A stretch of 64,000 nucleotides of DNA from Bacteroidales bacterium (GTDB taxonomy: Bacteria > Bacteroidota > Bacteroidia > Bacteroidales > UBA932), in NCBI GenBank assembly GCA_016285455.1, contig JAEEQS010000007.1, positions 39,455 to 103,454 on the forward strand. Reading direction: 5' to 3'. This document shows, one piece after another, positions 14,663 to 23,212 of this stretch (its first letter is position 1; every line of letters starts with the position of its first letter). The notes below the pieces were generated by a model. It had not been told where the DNA came from. It saw only the letters and a list, made by a program, of their open reading frames with translations, and did not search any database. The position numbers were made by a program, and so were the translations under genes.

Positions 14663-15728
14663 TTTGCTGATTCATAAAAGGCAGGTCCTTTGCCTGTTCC
14701 ACAATCATTTCGGCTACGATTTCGTTGCTCTTTTCCTTGCCGTTCAAAAGGTCAAAGAAATAGCGGACTCCGCCCTTTCCCCAGCCTTTCTTCAAAATGT
14801 ATGCTATGCACAGGTTTTGAGGGCCAATAGAGGAGGAGATGATGTCCAGGTCTGTAAGGCCCATCTGGTAGCAGGCAATCTGGTAAGCGCCGTCAAAGCT
14901 GTCTTTGATTATGGCGTGGATGTCTCCCAGAGTCTTGCATCCTATGCCCTTGAAAACAGACAGGTACGGAAGCAGTGAAACTTCCTGGATCTCTGCCTGG
15001 TTGACGGCGGCTATCTTCTTGTTAATCTGGCGGAAAGGATCCAGCTCAAGGTAGCTGCGGAAAGTGTCTCCGTCCAGCGGAACCTCGTCCAGGTTGCCAG
15101 AAGAAACAAGCTTGTGGACCTTGCGCCGGTAGTCCGTGATCTCTGAACGGATCTTGCTGAACTCTTCGTCTATAAGTTCCAGCATTCCTGCAAGGCGGCT
15201 CATAGAGCGCATATACCTTTTAGGAATCTCCACTCCGGCCTTGTAGCCAGTGTCGTGGTCCAGATTGGCCCAGGCGTGCTGAAGAACCGTACGCATCTGG
15301 ACTTCAAACTTGTACGGGAAGTCCTTCATTGAGCATACGTAATGCAGGGAAAGGTAGCCGAAACTGTCTATGTCGTGAACCTTGCGCTTGTCTATGGAAT
15401 TCTCCCAGTCAACTTCAAACATTCTCTCGATTGCCGTTGCAACCTTTTCCACATCGTCTATGTAATAGGTTATTACGCGAACGCCGAGTATGTCTGTAAT
15501 GTCTGCCAGGCTCTTGTACTTGGAGCCTTTCCTCTCAAGCTTTCCGGCCAGGGAGTCTTCCTTCTTGATTCTGGATTCCACGCTTGCAACGTGAAGGCCC
15601 GTCTCCTTGAAAGTCTGCGTGAGCAGGGAGAGTACCTTTGCCTCTGCATTCTCAAAGAGGGGATACTTGTCTTTGTATTCCTGAATGATGGCTTTGCAGT
15701 GGTCGTCCAGATGTGCTGTATAGGTCAT
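14652..15728 (-). CDS. RelA/SpoT-type alarmone synthetase with C-terminal extension
   Basis: 358 residues. The catalytic nucleotidyltransferase core spans about 45-200: SRIKKEDSLAGKL, LADITDILGVRVITYY (substrate-binding Asp), SFGYLSLHYV, FEVQMRTVLQHAWANLDHD (E-x-Q-x-R and His). No HD, TGS or ACT domain, so it is a small alarmone synthetase, not a long Rel. The extra ~150 C-terminal residues are helical and unassigned. It shares one base with the stop of the upstream kinase-like gene (TAATG) and overlaps the hydrolase downstream. Core residues look intact, so it should be active; product (ppGpp, pGpp or ppApp) cannot be told. Confidence 0.88.
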   Translation of the reverse strand: MTYTAHLDDHCKAIIQEYKDKYPLFENAEAKVLSLLTQTFKETGLHVASVESRIKKEDSLAGKLERKGSKYKSLADITDILGVRVITYYIDDVEKVATAIERMFEVDWENSIDKRKVHDIDSFGYLSLHYVCSMKDFPYKFEVQMRTVLQHAWANLDHDTGYKAGVEIPKRYMRSMSRLAGMLELIDEEFSKIRSEITDYRRKVHKLVSSGNLDEVPLDGDTFRSYLELDPFRQINKKIAAVNQAEIQEVSLLPYLSVFKGIGCKTLGDIHAIIKDSFDGAYQIACYQMGLTDLDIISSSIGPQNLCIAYILKKGWGKGGVRYFFDLLNGKEKSNEIVAEMIVEQAKDLPFMNQQNGK

Positions 15729-16375
15729 TATTGCTTTATGTATGAAAGGATAATGTCAACGATTTCGTCTTCCGTATGGTTGTCTGCATTTATCACCAGG
15801 TCATAGTTGCGGGAGTCGTAGCGGCTCTTTCCGGTGTAGCGCTTTACGTAATTGTCTCTGCTTTCGTCTATGGAATCCATAACGGTTTCAGCCTCTGTCT
15901 CATTAAGATGCTGCTTCTTGACAATTCTCTTGATTCGGTTTTCCCTGGATGCGGTAATGAAAACGTCCACCTTGTTAGGGTGGTCTCTGAGCACAAAGAA
16001 TCCGCTTCTGCCGGCTATCACGCAGGAACCTTCCTCGGCTATTTCCTTCAGGATCTCGGTCTCAGCCTTGAAGATGTCATTGGTGGTAACGTCTCCTCGG
16101 AGTTCCTGGAGGTATTTGGCGTCAACCTCTATAATCCTGCCGACTTTTGGAACGGGAGCCACAAAGTGCATGAAGTCTGCCAGCCAGCTCTTCTTTTCTC
16201 CCTTGAGCTTCTCGATGGCGTAGGTGGTAAGGTCGAATTTCTCCCTCAGGTTGCGGATAAGTTCCTTGTCTGAGTAGTGAACGCCTAGCTTGGCGGCCAG
16301 TTTGCGGCCCACAGTATGTCCTCCTGAACCAACTTCGCGGGCAACGGTGATAACGAATTTTTCCTTGGTATCCAT
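15728..16375 (-). CDS. Cytidylate kinase-like family protein
   Basis: 215 residues of the Cytidylate_kin2 type. It begins with a P-loop variant (ITVAREVGSGGHTVGRKLAAKL), has GSCVIAGRSGFFVLRDHPNKVDVFITA in the centre, and a lid region RDNYVKRYTGKSRYDSRNYDLVINAD. The housekeeping cmk is usually different, so this is likely a paralogue with another nucleotide substrate or a signalling role. First gene of the operon, with a -7 element TAAATTTG 32-39 bases upstream of its ATG. Confidence 0.8.
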   Translation of the reverse strand: MDTKEKFVITVAREVGSGGHTVGRKLAAKLGVHYSDKELIRNLREKFDLTTYAIEKLKGEKKSWLADFMHFVAPVPKVGRIIEVDAKYLQELRGDVTTNDIFKAETEILKEIAEEGSCVIAGRSGFFVLRDHPNKVDVFITASRENRIKRIVKKQHLNETEAETVMDSIDESRDNYVKRYTGKSRYDSRNYDLVINADNHTEDEIVDIILSYIKQ

Positions 16376-16406
16376 ATCTGATATATGTTTTGTTTCCTCT
16401 AAACTA

Positions 16407-16414
16407 CAAATTTA
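16407..16414 (-). promoter_or_regulatory. -7 element of the nine-gene minus-strand operon
   Basis: TAAATTTG on the minus strand, 32 nt before the ATG at 16375. No good TTG is seen 19-21 nt further upstream, so the promoter may need an activator. Further upstream, 16440-16620 contains small hairpins (for example TCTCC-GCCTTT-GGAGA near 16560) but no gene. Confidence 0.5.
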
Positions 16415-16632
16415 ATGAATTCTTTATAGAATACCGCAGACCTTTGCCGCCTTGAAGACATTTTGTCTGTGAAGATGGACAGTTTTTCCTTTTTTCAACG
16501 ACAATTTTTCAGTCTTGGCCCTGTTTTCCGCCTGGCACCTGATTTGCCGGCGTAAAGGTGTCTCCGCCTTTGGAGATCAGCGAACAAGGCCCTTTGCAGG
16601 CCGGAAGGCTGAACATTTTAAGTTGTTGTATT

Positions 16633-17064
16633 ATGCTACCTGTAAGAAGAACTTCAAATAGCTGGTTGCCAGAGATATTCAATGATTTCTTCGACAACAG
16701 CTGGATGGAAAGGACAAACTACACGGCTCCTGCCATCAATGTAATTGAAAACGAAAAGGAATATGAGCTAGAGCTTGCGGCTCCAGGCCTCAATAAAGAT
16801 GATTTCAAGATTCATCTGGACAATGAAGGAAATCTTGTGATCCATATGGAAAAGAAGACCGAGACCAATGATGAGAAGAAGAAAGGCCGCTTCCTTAGGC
16901 GTGAATTCTCGTACGAGAAATTCCACCAGAGCCTTTTGCTTCCAGATGATGTTGACATTGAGAAGATTGAGGCAAAGATGGAAAACGGCGTGCTGAATGT
17001 TGTTCTGCCTAAGATTGTAAAGGTTACGCCTTCTGTAGAGCACAGAACCATTGATATCAAGTAA
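16633..17064 (+). CDS. Hsp20/alpha-crystallin family small heat shock protein
   Basis: 143 residues from ATG 16633. It prevents aggregation of unfolding proteins in an ATP-independent way. The alpha-crystallin domain runs from about 30 to 130: YTAPAINVIENEKEYELELAAPG, DEGNLVIHMEK-type strand, RREFSYEKFHQSLLLPDDVD, and AKMENGVLNVVLPK with the G-V-L motif. The end (HRTIDIK) is the usual short C-terminal extension. The frame is open upstream to 16558, but that extension does not look like Hsp20 and would be unusual. It stands alone and converges with recG. Confidence 0.92.
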   Translation: MLPVRRTSNSWLPEIFNDFFDNSWMERTNYTAPAINVIENEKEYELELAAPGLNKDDFKIHLDNEGNLVIHMEKKTETNDEKKKGRFLRREFSYEKFHQSLLLPDDVDIEKIEAKMENGVLNVVLPKIVKVTPSVEHRTIDIK

Positions 17065-17087
17065 AGCCCGTTTTTAGTTGGCTATAG

Positions 17088-19268
17088 CTAGGAAATAGCA
17101 GAATAATCTTTGACGTCTTTCCCCTGCTTTCTGAGGATTGCCAATTGAGCTGCAAGAAGCTTGTTGTCAGCCTTCTGGAGCAGGGGATCGTCGTCCAGTA
17201 TATCCAGAGCCGTTCTCCTGGCCTCTTCCAGAGCCTGCCCGTCGCGGTAAAGCGAGGCAATGTGCAGGTCTATTGCAAGGCCGCTCTGCGATGTGCCCTC
17301 AAGGTCTCCCGGGCCTCTCATCTTCATGTCTTCTTCCGCAAGCACAAAGCCGTCTGTTGTCTTGCACATAAGTTCCAGCCTTTTGCGGCTTTCCTTGCTG
17401 AGCTTATAGCCGCTCATAAGTATGCAGTAGCTCTTGGCCGCTCCTCTTCCCACTCTTCCGCGGAGCTGGTGGAGCTGGCTCAGCCCGAACCTTTCCGCGC
17501 TCTCTATTACCATAACAGATGCGTTAGGAACATCCACTCCAACTTCTATAACGCTGGTGGCCACCAGTATATGAGCTCTCCCGCTGGCAAACAGGTTCAT
17601 ATCTATTGCCTTGTCTTCCGGCTTCATCTTGCCGTGGACAACGGCCGTTATGTACTGTGGCGTTTTGAATTCCTCTATGATGCGCATATATCCTGCTTCA
17701 AGGTTCTCGTAGTCCATCTTCTCGCTTTCCTTTATCAGCGGATAGACAACAAATACCTGCCGACCCTGGTCTATCTGACTGCGCATAAACTCAAATACCT
17801 GCCGTCTCTGGTTTTCCCAGGCGTGGGTTGTAACCACAGGCGTACGGCCTGGAGGCATTTCGTCTATAATGCTGACGTCCAGATCTCCGTAGAGAGTCAT
17901 AGCCAGGGTTCTAGGGATAGGGGTGGCCGTCATTACCATTATGTGCGGAGCCAAATTTTCTGCTTGGGCTTCTTCGTTCTTGCTCCACAGCCGGCTTCTC
18001 TGATCTACGCCAAAGCGGTGCTGCTCGTCTATTATGGCAAGTCCCAAAGCGTGGAACTTGACCCTATCTTCTATGAGGGCGTGAGTACCAACGATTATGT
18101 TCAGAGTTCCTTCTTCAAGGTCTTTCAGAATCTGCTTCCTTTCCTTGGCCTTGGTGCTTCCTGTAAGAAGGGCAATCTTTGCATCAGTGGCCTTGAGAAA
18201 TTTTGATATGCTTGCAAGATGCTGCAGGGCAAGCACTTCAGTAGGGGCCATAATGCAGGCTTGGTAGCCGTTGTCTATCGCGATTAAACTCAAGAGAACC
18301 GCAACCAGAGTCTTGCCGCTTCCAACGTCTCCCTGAAGCAGGCGGTTCATCTGCTTCCCGCTGCGCATATCTTCCCGCATTTCCTTTATCACCCGTTTCT
18401 GGGCTCCCGTAAGAGGGTATGGCAAAGAGGCATAGCAGCGGTTGAAATTGCTTCCGACCTTGGTCATCATAATGCCGCCGCTTTTTGAAAGGCGGACGTT
18501 TCTTTGCTTAAGAAGGCTAAGCTGAAGGTAGAAAAGCTCCTCGAACTTAAGCCTTTTCTGGGCTGCTTCCAGTTCTCTTTGGCCAGCGGGGAAGTGGATG
18601 TTTCTCAGAGCCTCTTCCAGAGGACAGAGGCCCTTGGAACGGATTAGAGACTGCGGAAGGGTTTCTTCTATATGACCCTTGACCTTTTCCAGAAGAACGC
18701 TCTGGATTTTGGTTATGGCCTTTATTCCCATTCCGGAATTCTTCATCTTTTCCGTAATAGAGTATATGCCTGCCATTGAGCCTGTTCCGTAAGTCAAGGC
18801 TTCAGATGGCTTATAAATTTCTGGATGAACAAGATTCACGTGACCGTTGAAGATGGAGGGCTTTCCAAAGGCAATGAACTCCTCTCCCTGGACCAGCTTT
18901 TCGCTTATCCATTTCAGGCCGGAGAAAAAAACAAGTTCCATCTTTCCCGTGGCATCCTGGAGGGTGGCGACAAGGCGAGATTTCCCCTTTACCGTCCGGC
19001 CTGAGACAAGGCCCGCGTATTCCTTCTTCACAACCACTCCCCTGATCTGTATATAAGAAGAAGATGGAGCGTCATCCCCTTCAAGAGTCTGAGAGCTCAG
19101 GATGGAGCTTATTGGATAGACCTTGCTCTTGTCTATCCACCTGAAAGGAAAGTAGTAGAGCATATCTCTGAAGGTATGCACATCTGCCTCCTTTGCCAGC
19201 AGCTCCGCCCTCTTTGGGCCGATTCCCGGAAGGTACTTTATGTCCGTGTCCAATATGCCGGTTTTCAT
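17088..19268 (-). CDS. recG: ATP-dependent DNA helicase RecG
   Basis: Branch-migration helicase acting on stalled forks and Holliday junctions. 726 residues with an N-terminal HhH-like start (YLPGIGPKRAELLAKEA), OB wedge domain (about 60-200), helicase core with Walker A LLQGDVGSGKTLVAV, DEQHRFG (DExH box), VMTATPIPRTLAM, and QLRGRVGRGAAKSYCILM. A TTG at 19277 extends the frame but falls on the -7 promoter element (19275-19282), so I start at ATG 19268. Divergent from pdxA. Confidence 0.95.
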   Translation of the reverse strand: MKTGILDTDIKYLPGIGPKRAELLAKEADVHTFRDMLYYFPFRWIDKSKVYPISSILSSQTLEGDDAPSSSYIQIRGVVVKKEYAGLVSGRTVKGKSRLVATLQDATGKMELVFFSGLKWISEKLVQGEEFIAFGKPSIFNGHVNLVHPEIYKPSEALTYGTGSMAGIYSITEKMKNSGMGIKAITKIQSVLLEKVKGHIEETLPQSLIRSKGLCPLEEALRNIHFPAGQRELEAAQKRLKFEELFYLQLSLLKQRNVRLSKSGGIMMTKVGSNFNRCYASLPYPLTGAQKRVIKEMREDMRSGKQMNRLLQGDVGSGKTLVAVLLSLIAIDNGYQACIMAPTEVLALQHLASISKFLKATDAKIALLTGSTKAKERKQILKDLEEGTLNIIVGTHALIEDRVKFHALGLAIIDEQHRFGVDQRSRLWSKNEEAQAENLAPHIMVMTATPIPRTLAMTLYGDLDVSIIDEMPPGRTPVVTTHAWENQRRQVFEFMRSQIDQGRQVFVVYPLIKESEKMDYENLEAGYMRIIEEFKTPQYITAVVHGKMKPEDKAIDMNLFASGRAHILVATSVIEVGVDVPNASVMVIESAERFGLSQLHQLRGRVGRGAAKSYCILMSGYKLSKESRKRLELMCKTTDGFVLAEEDMKMRGPGDLEGTSQSGLAIDLHIASLYRDGQALEEARRTALDILDDDPLLQKADNKLLAAQLAILRKQGKDVKDYSAIS

Positions 19269-19274
19269 CTTGGG

Positions 19275-19282
19275 CAAATTTA
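19275..19282 (-). promoter_or_regulatory. -7 element of recG
   Basis: TAAATTTG on the minus strand. Only 6 nt separate it from the ATG at 19268, so the transcript is nearly leaderless, as often seen in Bacteroidota. The -33 region is weak. Confidence 0.45.
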
Positions 19283-19320
19283 CGAATTATTGCAGTTTTT
19301 TTCGTAAATTGCACTTTAAT

Positions 19321-20415
19321 ATGAAACAGAAACTTGTAATCGGAATTACGCAGGGAGACAGCAATGGAATAGGCTATGAAGTTATCATCAAGGCCCTTTC
19401 CAATGCCAATGTGCTGGAACTTTTTACTCCGGTGGTTTACGGCTCCTCTAAAGCTTTCGGGTACTACCGCAAGCAAATACCTGAAACAGAAAATATTAAC
19501 ACTAATCTTATATCTTCCGCCAAAGATGCTCATCCAAAGAGGGTGAATATCGTAAACTGTGTTGGAGATGACCTTCCGATTGAGCCAGGAAAGCTTACGC
19601 ACGAAAGCGCCAAGGCTGCCATAGCTTCTCTGGAAATGGCGGTTAAGGAAGCCAAGGCCGGGTACATAGATGTCATAGTTACTGCTCCTTTCAGCAAAAA
19701 GGGAGTTACCCTGGAGCATTTCAAGTATGCCGGCCACACGGGATATCTGATAGAGACTTTCGGGGCAAAGGACGGACTGATGTTTATGTGCTCAGACACT
19801 CTGAGAGTGGGCGTTGTAACTATGCACATTCCGCTTAAGGATGTATCTTCTTCCATCAGCAAGGAGCTTATAATGAGCAAGCTCCGATTGATGAACGAAT
19901 CGCTGAGGAAAGATTTCAGAATTGAGCGGCCGAAGATTGCCGTTCTGGGTCTCAACCCTCACGCGGGAGACAGGGGACTTTTGGGAGATGAGGAACAAAA
20001 CATTATAATTCCTGCCATAAAGGAGGCTAACGCTGAGGGCATAGACACCTTTGGGCCTTTCCCTCCTGATGGGTTCTTTGCGGCCACTCTCCAGGGCAAG
20101 TACGATGCTGTGCTTACTATGTATCACGACCAGGGGCTGATACCGTTCAAGACGCTTAGCTTTGATTCCGGAGTTAACTACACCGCCGGCCTGCCTGTCA
20201 TAAGAACTAGTCCGGATCACGGAACTGCATTTGACATTGCAGGCCAGAACAAGGCCAATCCGCACTCTATGCTTTCCGCGATTTACCTTGGCATAGATAT
20301 TTACCGCAACCGTGAACATTACCTCCAGATACACGCTAACCCGATGACTGCCCAGATTCCTGGAAACGACGACAATACTCGCAGGGGACCGGCTCCGGAA
20401 GCAGAAACTGAATAA
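19321..20415 (+). CDS. pdxA: 4-hydroxythreonine-4-phosphate dehydrogenase
   Basis: Oxidises 4-phosphohydroxy-L-threonine in the DXP-dependent pyridoxal phosphate pathway. 364 residues; the three metal-binding His are visible in YAGHTGYL, VVTMHIPLKDV and TMYHDQGLIPFK, together with the opening GITQGDSNGIGYEVI and the DHGTAFDIAGQNKANPHSM tail. I use ATG 19321; the open frame before it runs into the recG control region. It leads a plus-strand group with rnhA (1 nt later), gpsA, pgi and an antiporter. A weak -7 (TAAATTG, 19305-19311) lies upstream. Confidence 0.95.
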   Translation: MKQKLVIGITQGDSNGIGYEVIIKALSNANVLELFTPVVYGSSKAFGYYRKQIPETENINTNLISSAKDAHPKRVNIVNCVGDDLPIEPGKLTHESAKAAIASLEMAVKEAKAGYIDVIVTAPFSKKGVTLEHFKYAGHTGYLIETFGAKDGLMFMCSDTLRVGVVTMHIPLKDVSSSISKELIMSKLRLMNESLRKDFRIERPKIAVLGLNPHAGDRGLLGDEEQNIIIPAIKEANAEGIDTFGPFPPDGFFAATLQGKYDAVLTMYHDQGLIPFKTLSFDSGVNYTAGLPVIRTSPDHGTAFDIAGQNKANPHSMLSAIYLGIDIYRNREHYLQIHANPMTAQIPGNDDNTRRGPAPEAETE

Positions 20416-20416
20416 T

Positions 20417-20884
20417 ATGCCGCAGAAACGCCCTCCGATATTTTTGTACACAGACGGGTCTTCCAGGGGAAACCCCGGGCCCGGAGGATGGGGCGTTGTC
20501 CTGGTATGCGGAGACAAGCGTAAGGAACTCAGCGGTGGAGAGGCTCTTACCACAAATAACCGGATGGAGCTTACGGCTGTGATTGAAGGGCTCAAGGCTA
20601 TAAAGTGGAAAAACGCAACGGTTGAAGTCTGGTCTGATTCTTCCTACGTGGTCAAGGCCATAGAAGAAGGCTGGCTTGAAGGCTGGATTGCCAACGGCTT
20701 CAGAGACAAGCATAACAAGAAGAAGAAAAACGAGGAGCTGTGGATGGAGTATGTGGAGGTGTCAAAAGGCTTTGACCTTCACTATCACTGGCTGAAAGGC
20801 CACGCGGGCCATCCTGAAAATGAAAGGTGCGACGCCCTTGCCTTTGCCCAGGCTTCTCTCTACGCTCAGGAAAACAAAACATAG
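20417..20884 (+). CDS. rnhA: Ribonuclease HI
   Basis: Cuts the RNA strand of RNA-DNA hybrids, for example primers and R-loops. All four acidic active-site positions can be placed: LYTDGSSRGNPGPGGWG (Asp), NNRMELTAVIEGL (Glu), VWSDSSYVVKAI (Asp) and GHPENERCDALA (Asp), with the flexible-loop His in LKGHAG. The basic handle is the KHNKKKKNEELW region. 155 residues, normal length. It begins 1 nt after pdxA and ends 3 nt before gpsA. Confidence 0.96.
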   Translation: MPQKRPPIFLYTDGSSRGNPGPGGWGVVLVCGDKRKELSGGEALTTNNRMELTAVIEGLKAIKWKNATVEVWSDSSYVVKAIEEGWLEGWIANGFRDKHNKKKKNEELWMEYVEVSKGFDLHYHWLKGHAGHPENERCDALAFAQASLYAQENKT

Positions 20885-20887
20885 GCT

Positions 20888-21895
20888 ATGGACAATATAC
20901 TTGGAAAAAGAAACCTGAAGTTCGCGATGGTGGGCAGCGGAAGCTGGGCTACGGCTCTGGTAAAGCTGCTTATGAACCATCAGGAAAAAATATCTTGGTT
21001 TATAAGAGACCAGAAAAACATAGACCGAGTGATGAAGAATCACCGCAACAAGGTATATCTGAGTTCCGTAATTCTGGAGCCGGACCGCCTGTTTATGAGT
21101 ACAGACATAAACGCGGTGGTAGATAGCGCAGACGTTCTTGTTTTCTGTATCCCGAGCGCTTATTTTCTTGGAGTTATGGAGAAGCTTACTGTTTCTCTGG
21201 ACAGCAAGTTCATCATTTCCGCCATCAAGGGCTTTGTGGGAGAGAGGACGATCGCCGAGTATTTCAACCAGGTTCACCACATTCCTTACGACAGGATAGG
21301 CGTAGTCAGCGGCCCTTGCCACGCTGAGGAAGTGGGAATGGAAAGGCTTTCCTATCTGACATTCACCAGCAAATACATTGCAACGGCCAAGACCCTCTGC
21401 GATTTCTTTGAGTGCGATTATGTAAGGACAATGCCGGGAACGGACATCTACGGAGTGGAATACGCTGCCGCGCTTAAGAATATTTACGCTATTGCCGCGG
21501 GAATCGCGCACGGTCTGGGCTATGGAGACAATTTTCTTTCTGTGCTGATGACCAGTTCTTTCAAGGAAATGACCGAGTTCCTGAACGCATCGCATCCGGA
21601 CAAGAAACGCAATGTTCTTACTTCTCCTTATCTGGGAGACTTGCTTGTTACCGGTTACAGCCAGTTCAGCCGCAATCGCACTTTCGGAAGCATGATAGGA
21701 AAGGGCTATTCCGTCAGAAACGCTCAGGTGGAAATGAATATGGTGGCTGAAGGCTATTACGCAAGTGCGGCTATCAATCTTATAAACAAGAAATACAGAG
21801 TTGAGATGCCTATAGCAGAGGCTGTTTACGACATACTCTACGAGGAGAAGTATCCGGCTTACGTGCTAAAGAGACTGAGCGACAAACTTTACTAG
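20888..21895 (+). CDS. gpsA: NAD(P)-dependent glycerol-3-phosphate dehydrogenase
   Basis: Reduces dihydroxyacetone phosphate to sn-glycerol 3-phosphate for phospholipid synthesis. The Rossmann start FAMVGSGSWATALVKLL, the substrate-site segment KNIYAIAAGIAHGLGYGDN and the GEKTGRNA-like RNRTFGSMIGKGYS region are present. 335 residues, usual length. Cytoplasmic. Between rnhA and pgi with short gaps (3 and 13 nt). Confidence 0.94.
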   Translation: MDNILGKRNLKFAMVGSGSWATALVKLLMNHQEKISWFIRDQKNIDRVMKNHRNKVYLSSVILEPDRLFMSTDINAVVDSADVLVFCIPSAYFLGVMEKLTVSLDSKFIISAIKGFVGERTIAEYFNQVHHIPYDRIGVVSGPCHAEEVGMERLSYLTFTSKYIATAKTLCDFFECDYVRTMPGTDIYGVEYAAALKNIYAIAAGIAHGLGYGDNFLSVLMTSSFKEMTEFLNASHPDKKRNVLTSPYLGDLLVTGYSQFSRNRTFGSMIGKGYSVRNAQVEMNMVAEGYYASAAINLINKKYRVEMPIAEAVYDILYEEKYPAYVLKRLSDKLY

Positions 21896-21908
21896 AAACC
21901 TAAGGATT

Positions 21909-23210
21909 ATGCTTAAGCTTCATACTGATATGATAGAGCCCTTCATAGGGCCTGAAGATTTCAAGGGGGCAATGGACAGGGCTTTGCAAGCCTACGACAC
22001 CCTCCTTTCTGGAACCGGTCCTGGCGGTGAGATGACCGGCTGGCTGGATCTTCCAGTCAAGACTCCGGAGAAAATTCTGGCGGATTGCAAAATGATTGCA
22101 AACCGCTGGCTGGGAACGATGGACGTGGTTGTGGTGATAGGAATCGGAGGATCCTTCCTCGGGGCTAAATGCGCTCTGGAAGCGTTTTCCCACAGTTTTG
22201 CCAGCGCCGGAGAGAGAAATAGCCCTCACATAGTCTTTGCAGGATATTCTCTCAGCGAGGACTATATGTCTGACCTTCTGGGCTATCTGAAGAAGAAATC
22301 TTACGGAATGATTGTCATATCCAAGTCAGGCACTACCATAGAGCCTGCCCTGGCATTCAGGATTCTGAGGAACGATATGCTTAAGAGGTTTGGGGTTGAG
22401 GATACCAGAAGGAGAATAGTAACTGTCACCGATGAGAGTAACGGAGCCCTCAGGGCGATGAGCGAGAAATACGGATACACTTCTCTTCCAGTGCCTTCCA
22501 ATGTGGGCGGGCGCTATTCTGTACTTACGGCTGTGGGTCTTCTTCCGATTGCTGTAGCGGGATTCGACGTTGAGAGTTTCCTGGGAGGGGCAGCGGAGGC
22601 AAGGGAGCATCTTCTCAAGAAAGACAAGAGCAATCCGGCCTTGGTTTACGCATCGCTGAGGAACATTATGTACCGGTGCGGCAAGAAAATTGAGGTATTC
22701 GTCAATTATCATCCAAAGCTCAAGTATCTGGGAGAGTGGCTCAAGCAGCTTTTTGCCGAGAGCGAGGGCAAGCAGCTCAAGGGGCTTTTCCCTGCCACTC
22801 TGGACTTTACCACAGACCTGCATTCCGTAGGCCAGTATATTCAGGATGGAGAGAGGACAATGTTTGAGACTTCCATTCTGGCAGGAAGCAAGGAGGTGGA
22901 GGTGTTTGTTCCTAAATCTACAGACAATCTCGACGGCCTGGACTATCTTGTGGGAAGGACTCTGGAAGATATCAACTTTATGGCGGAGAAGGGTACCAGA
23001 ATGGCACATACCAGCGGCAATGTTCCAAATATCTACATAGAGATGGAGAAGATAGACGAGTGGAATATGGGACAGCTCTTCTACTTCTTTGAATTCTCCT
23101 GTGCCGTAAGCGCCTATATGCTGGGCGTAAATCCTTTTGACCAGCCTGCAGTTGACGTTTACAAGAACAATCTTTACAAGTTGCTGGGAAGACCGGGATA
23201 TACGGAATAG
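21909..23210 (+). CDS. pgi: Glucose-6-phosphate isomerase
   Basis: Interconverts glucose 6-phosphate and fructose 6-phosphate. Signatures seen: VVVIGIGGSFLGAKCALEAF, MIVISKSGTTIEPALAFRIL (sugar phosphate binding), GRYSVLTAVGLLPIAVAG, and AESEGKQLKGLFPATLDFTT. At 433 residues it is the shorter bacterial type. Gap to the antiporter gene downstream is 2 nt. Confidence 0.96.
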   Translation: MLKLHTDMIEPFIGPEDFKGAMDRALQAYDTLLSGTGPGGEMTGWLDLPVKTPEKILADCKMIANRWLGTMDVVVVIGIGGSFLGAKCALEAFSHSFASAGERNSPHIVFAGYSLSEDYMSDLLGYLKKKSYGMIVISKSGTTIEPALAFRILRNDMLKRFGVEDTRRRIVTVTDESNGALRAMSEKYGYTSLPVPSNVGGRYSVLTAVGLLPIAVAGFDVESFLGGAAEAREHLLKKDKSNPALVYASLRNIMYRCGKKIEVFVNYHPKLKYLGEWLKQLFAESEGKQLKGLFPATLDFTTDLHSVGQYIQDGERTMFETSILAGSKEVEVFVPKSTDNLDGLDYLVGRTLEDINFMAEKGTRMAHTSGNVPNIYIEMEKIDEWNMGQLFYFFEFSCAVSAYMLGVNPFDQPAVDVYKNNLYKLLGRPGYTE

Positions 23211-23212
23211 AA

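Noticed and set aside
16558..16632. N-terminal extension of the Hsp20 frame
   Set aside because: The extension does not resemble Hsp20 and contains the likely leader; ATG 16633 gives a normal length.
19269..19277. TTG start for recG at 19277
   Set aside because: The codon lies in the -7 element TAAATTTG; the ATG at 19268 follows it directly.
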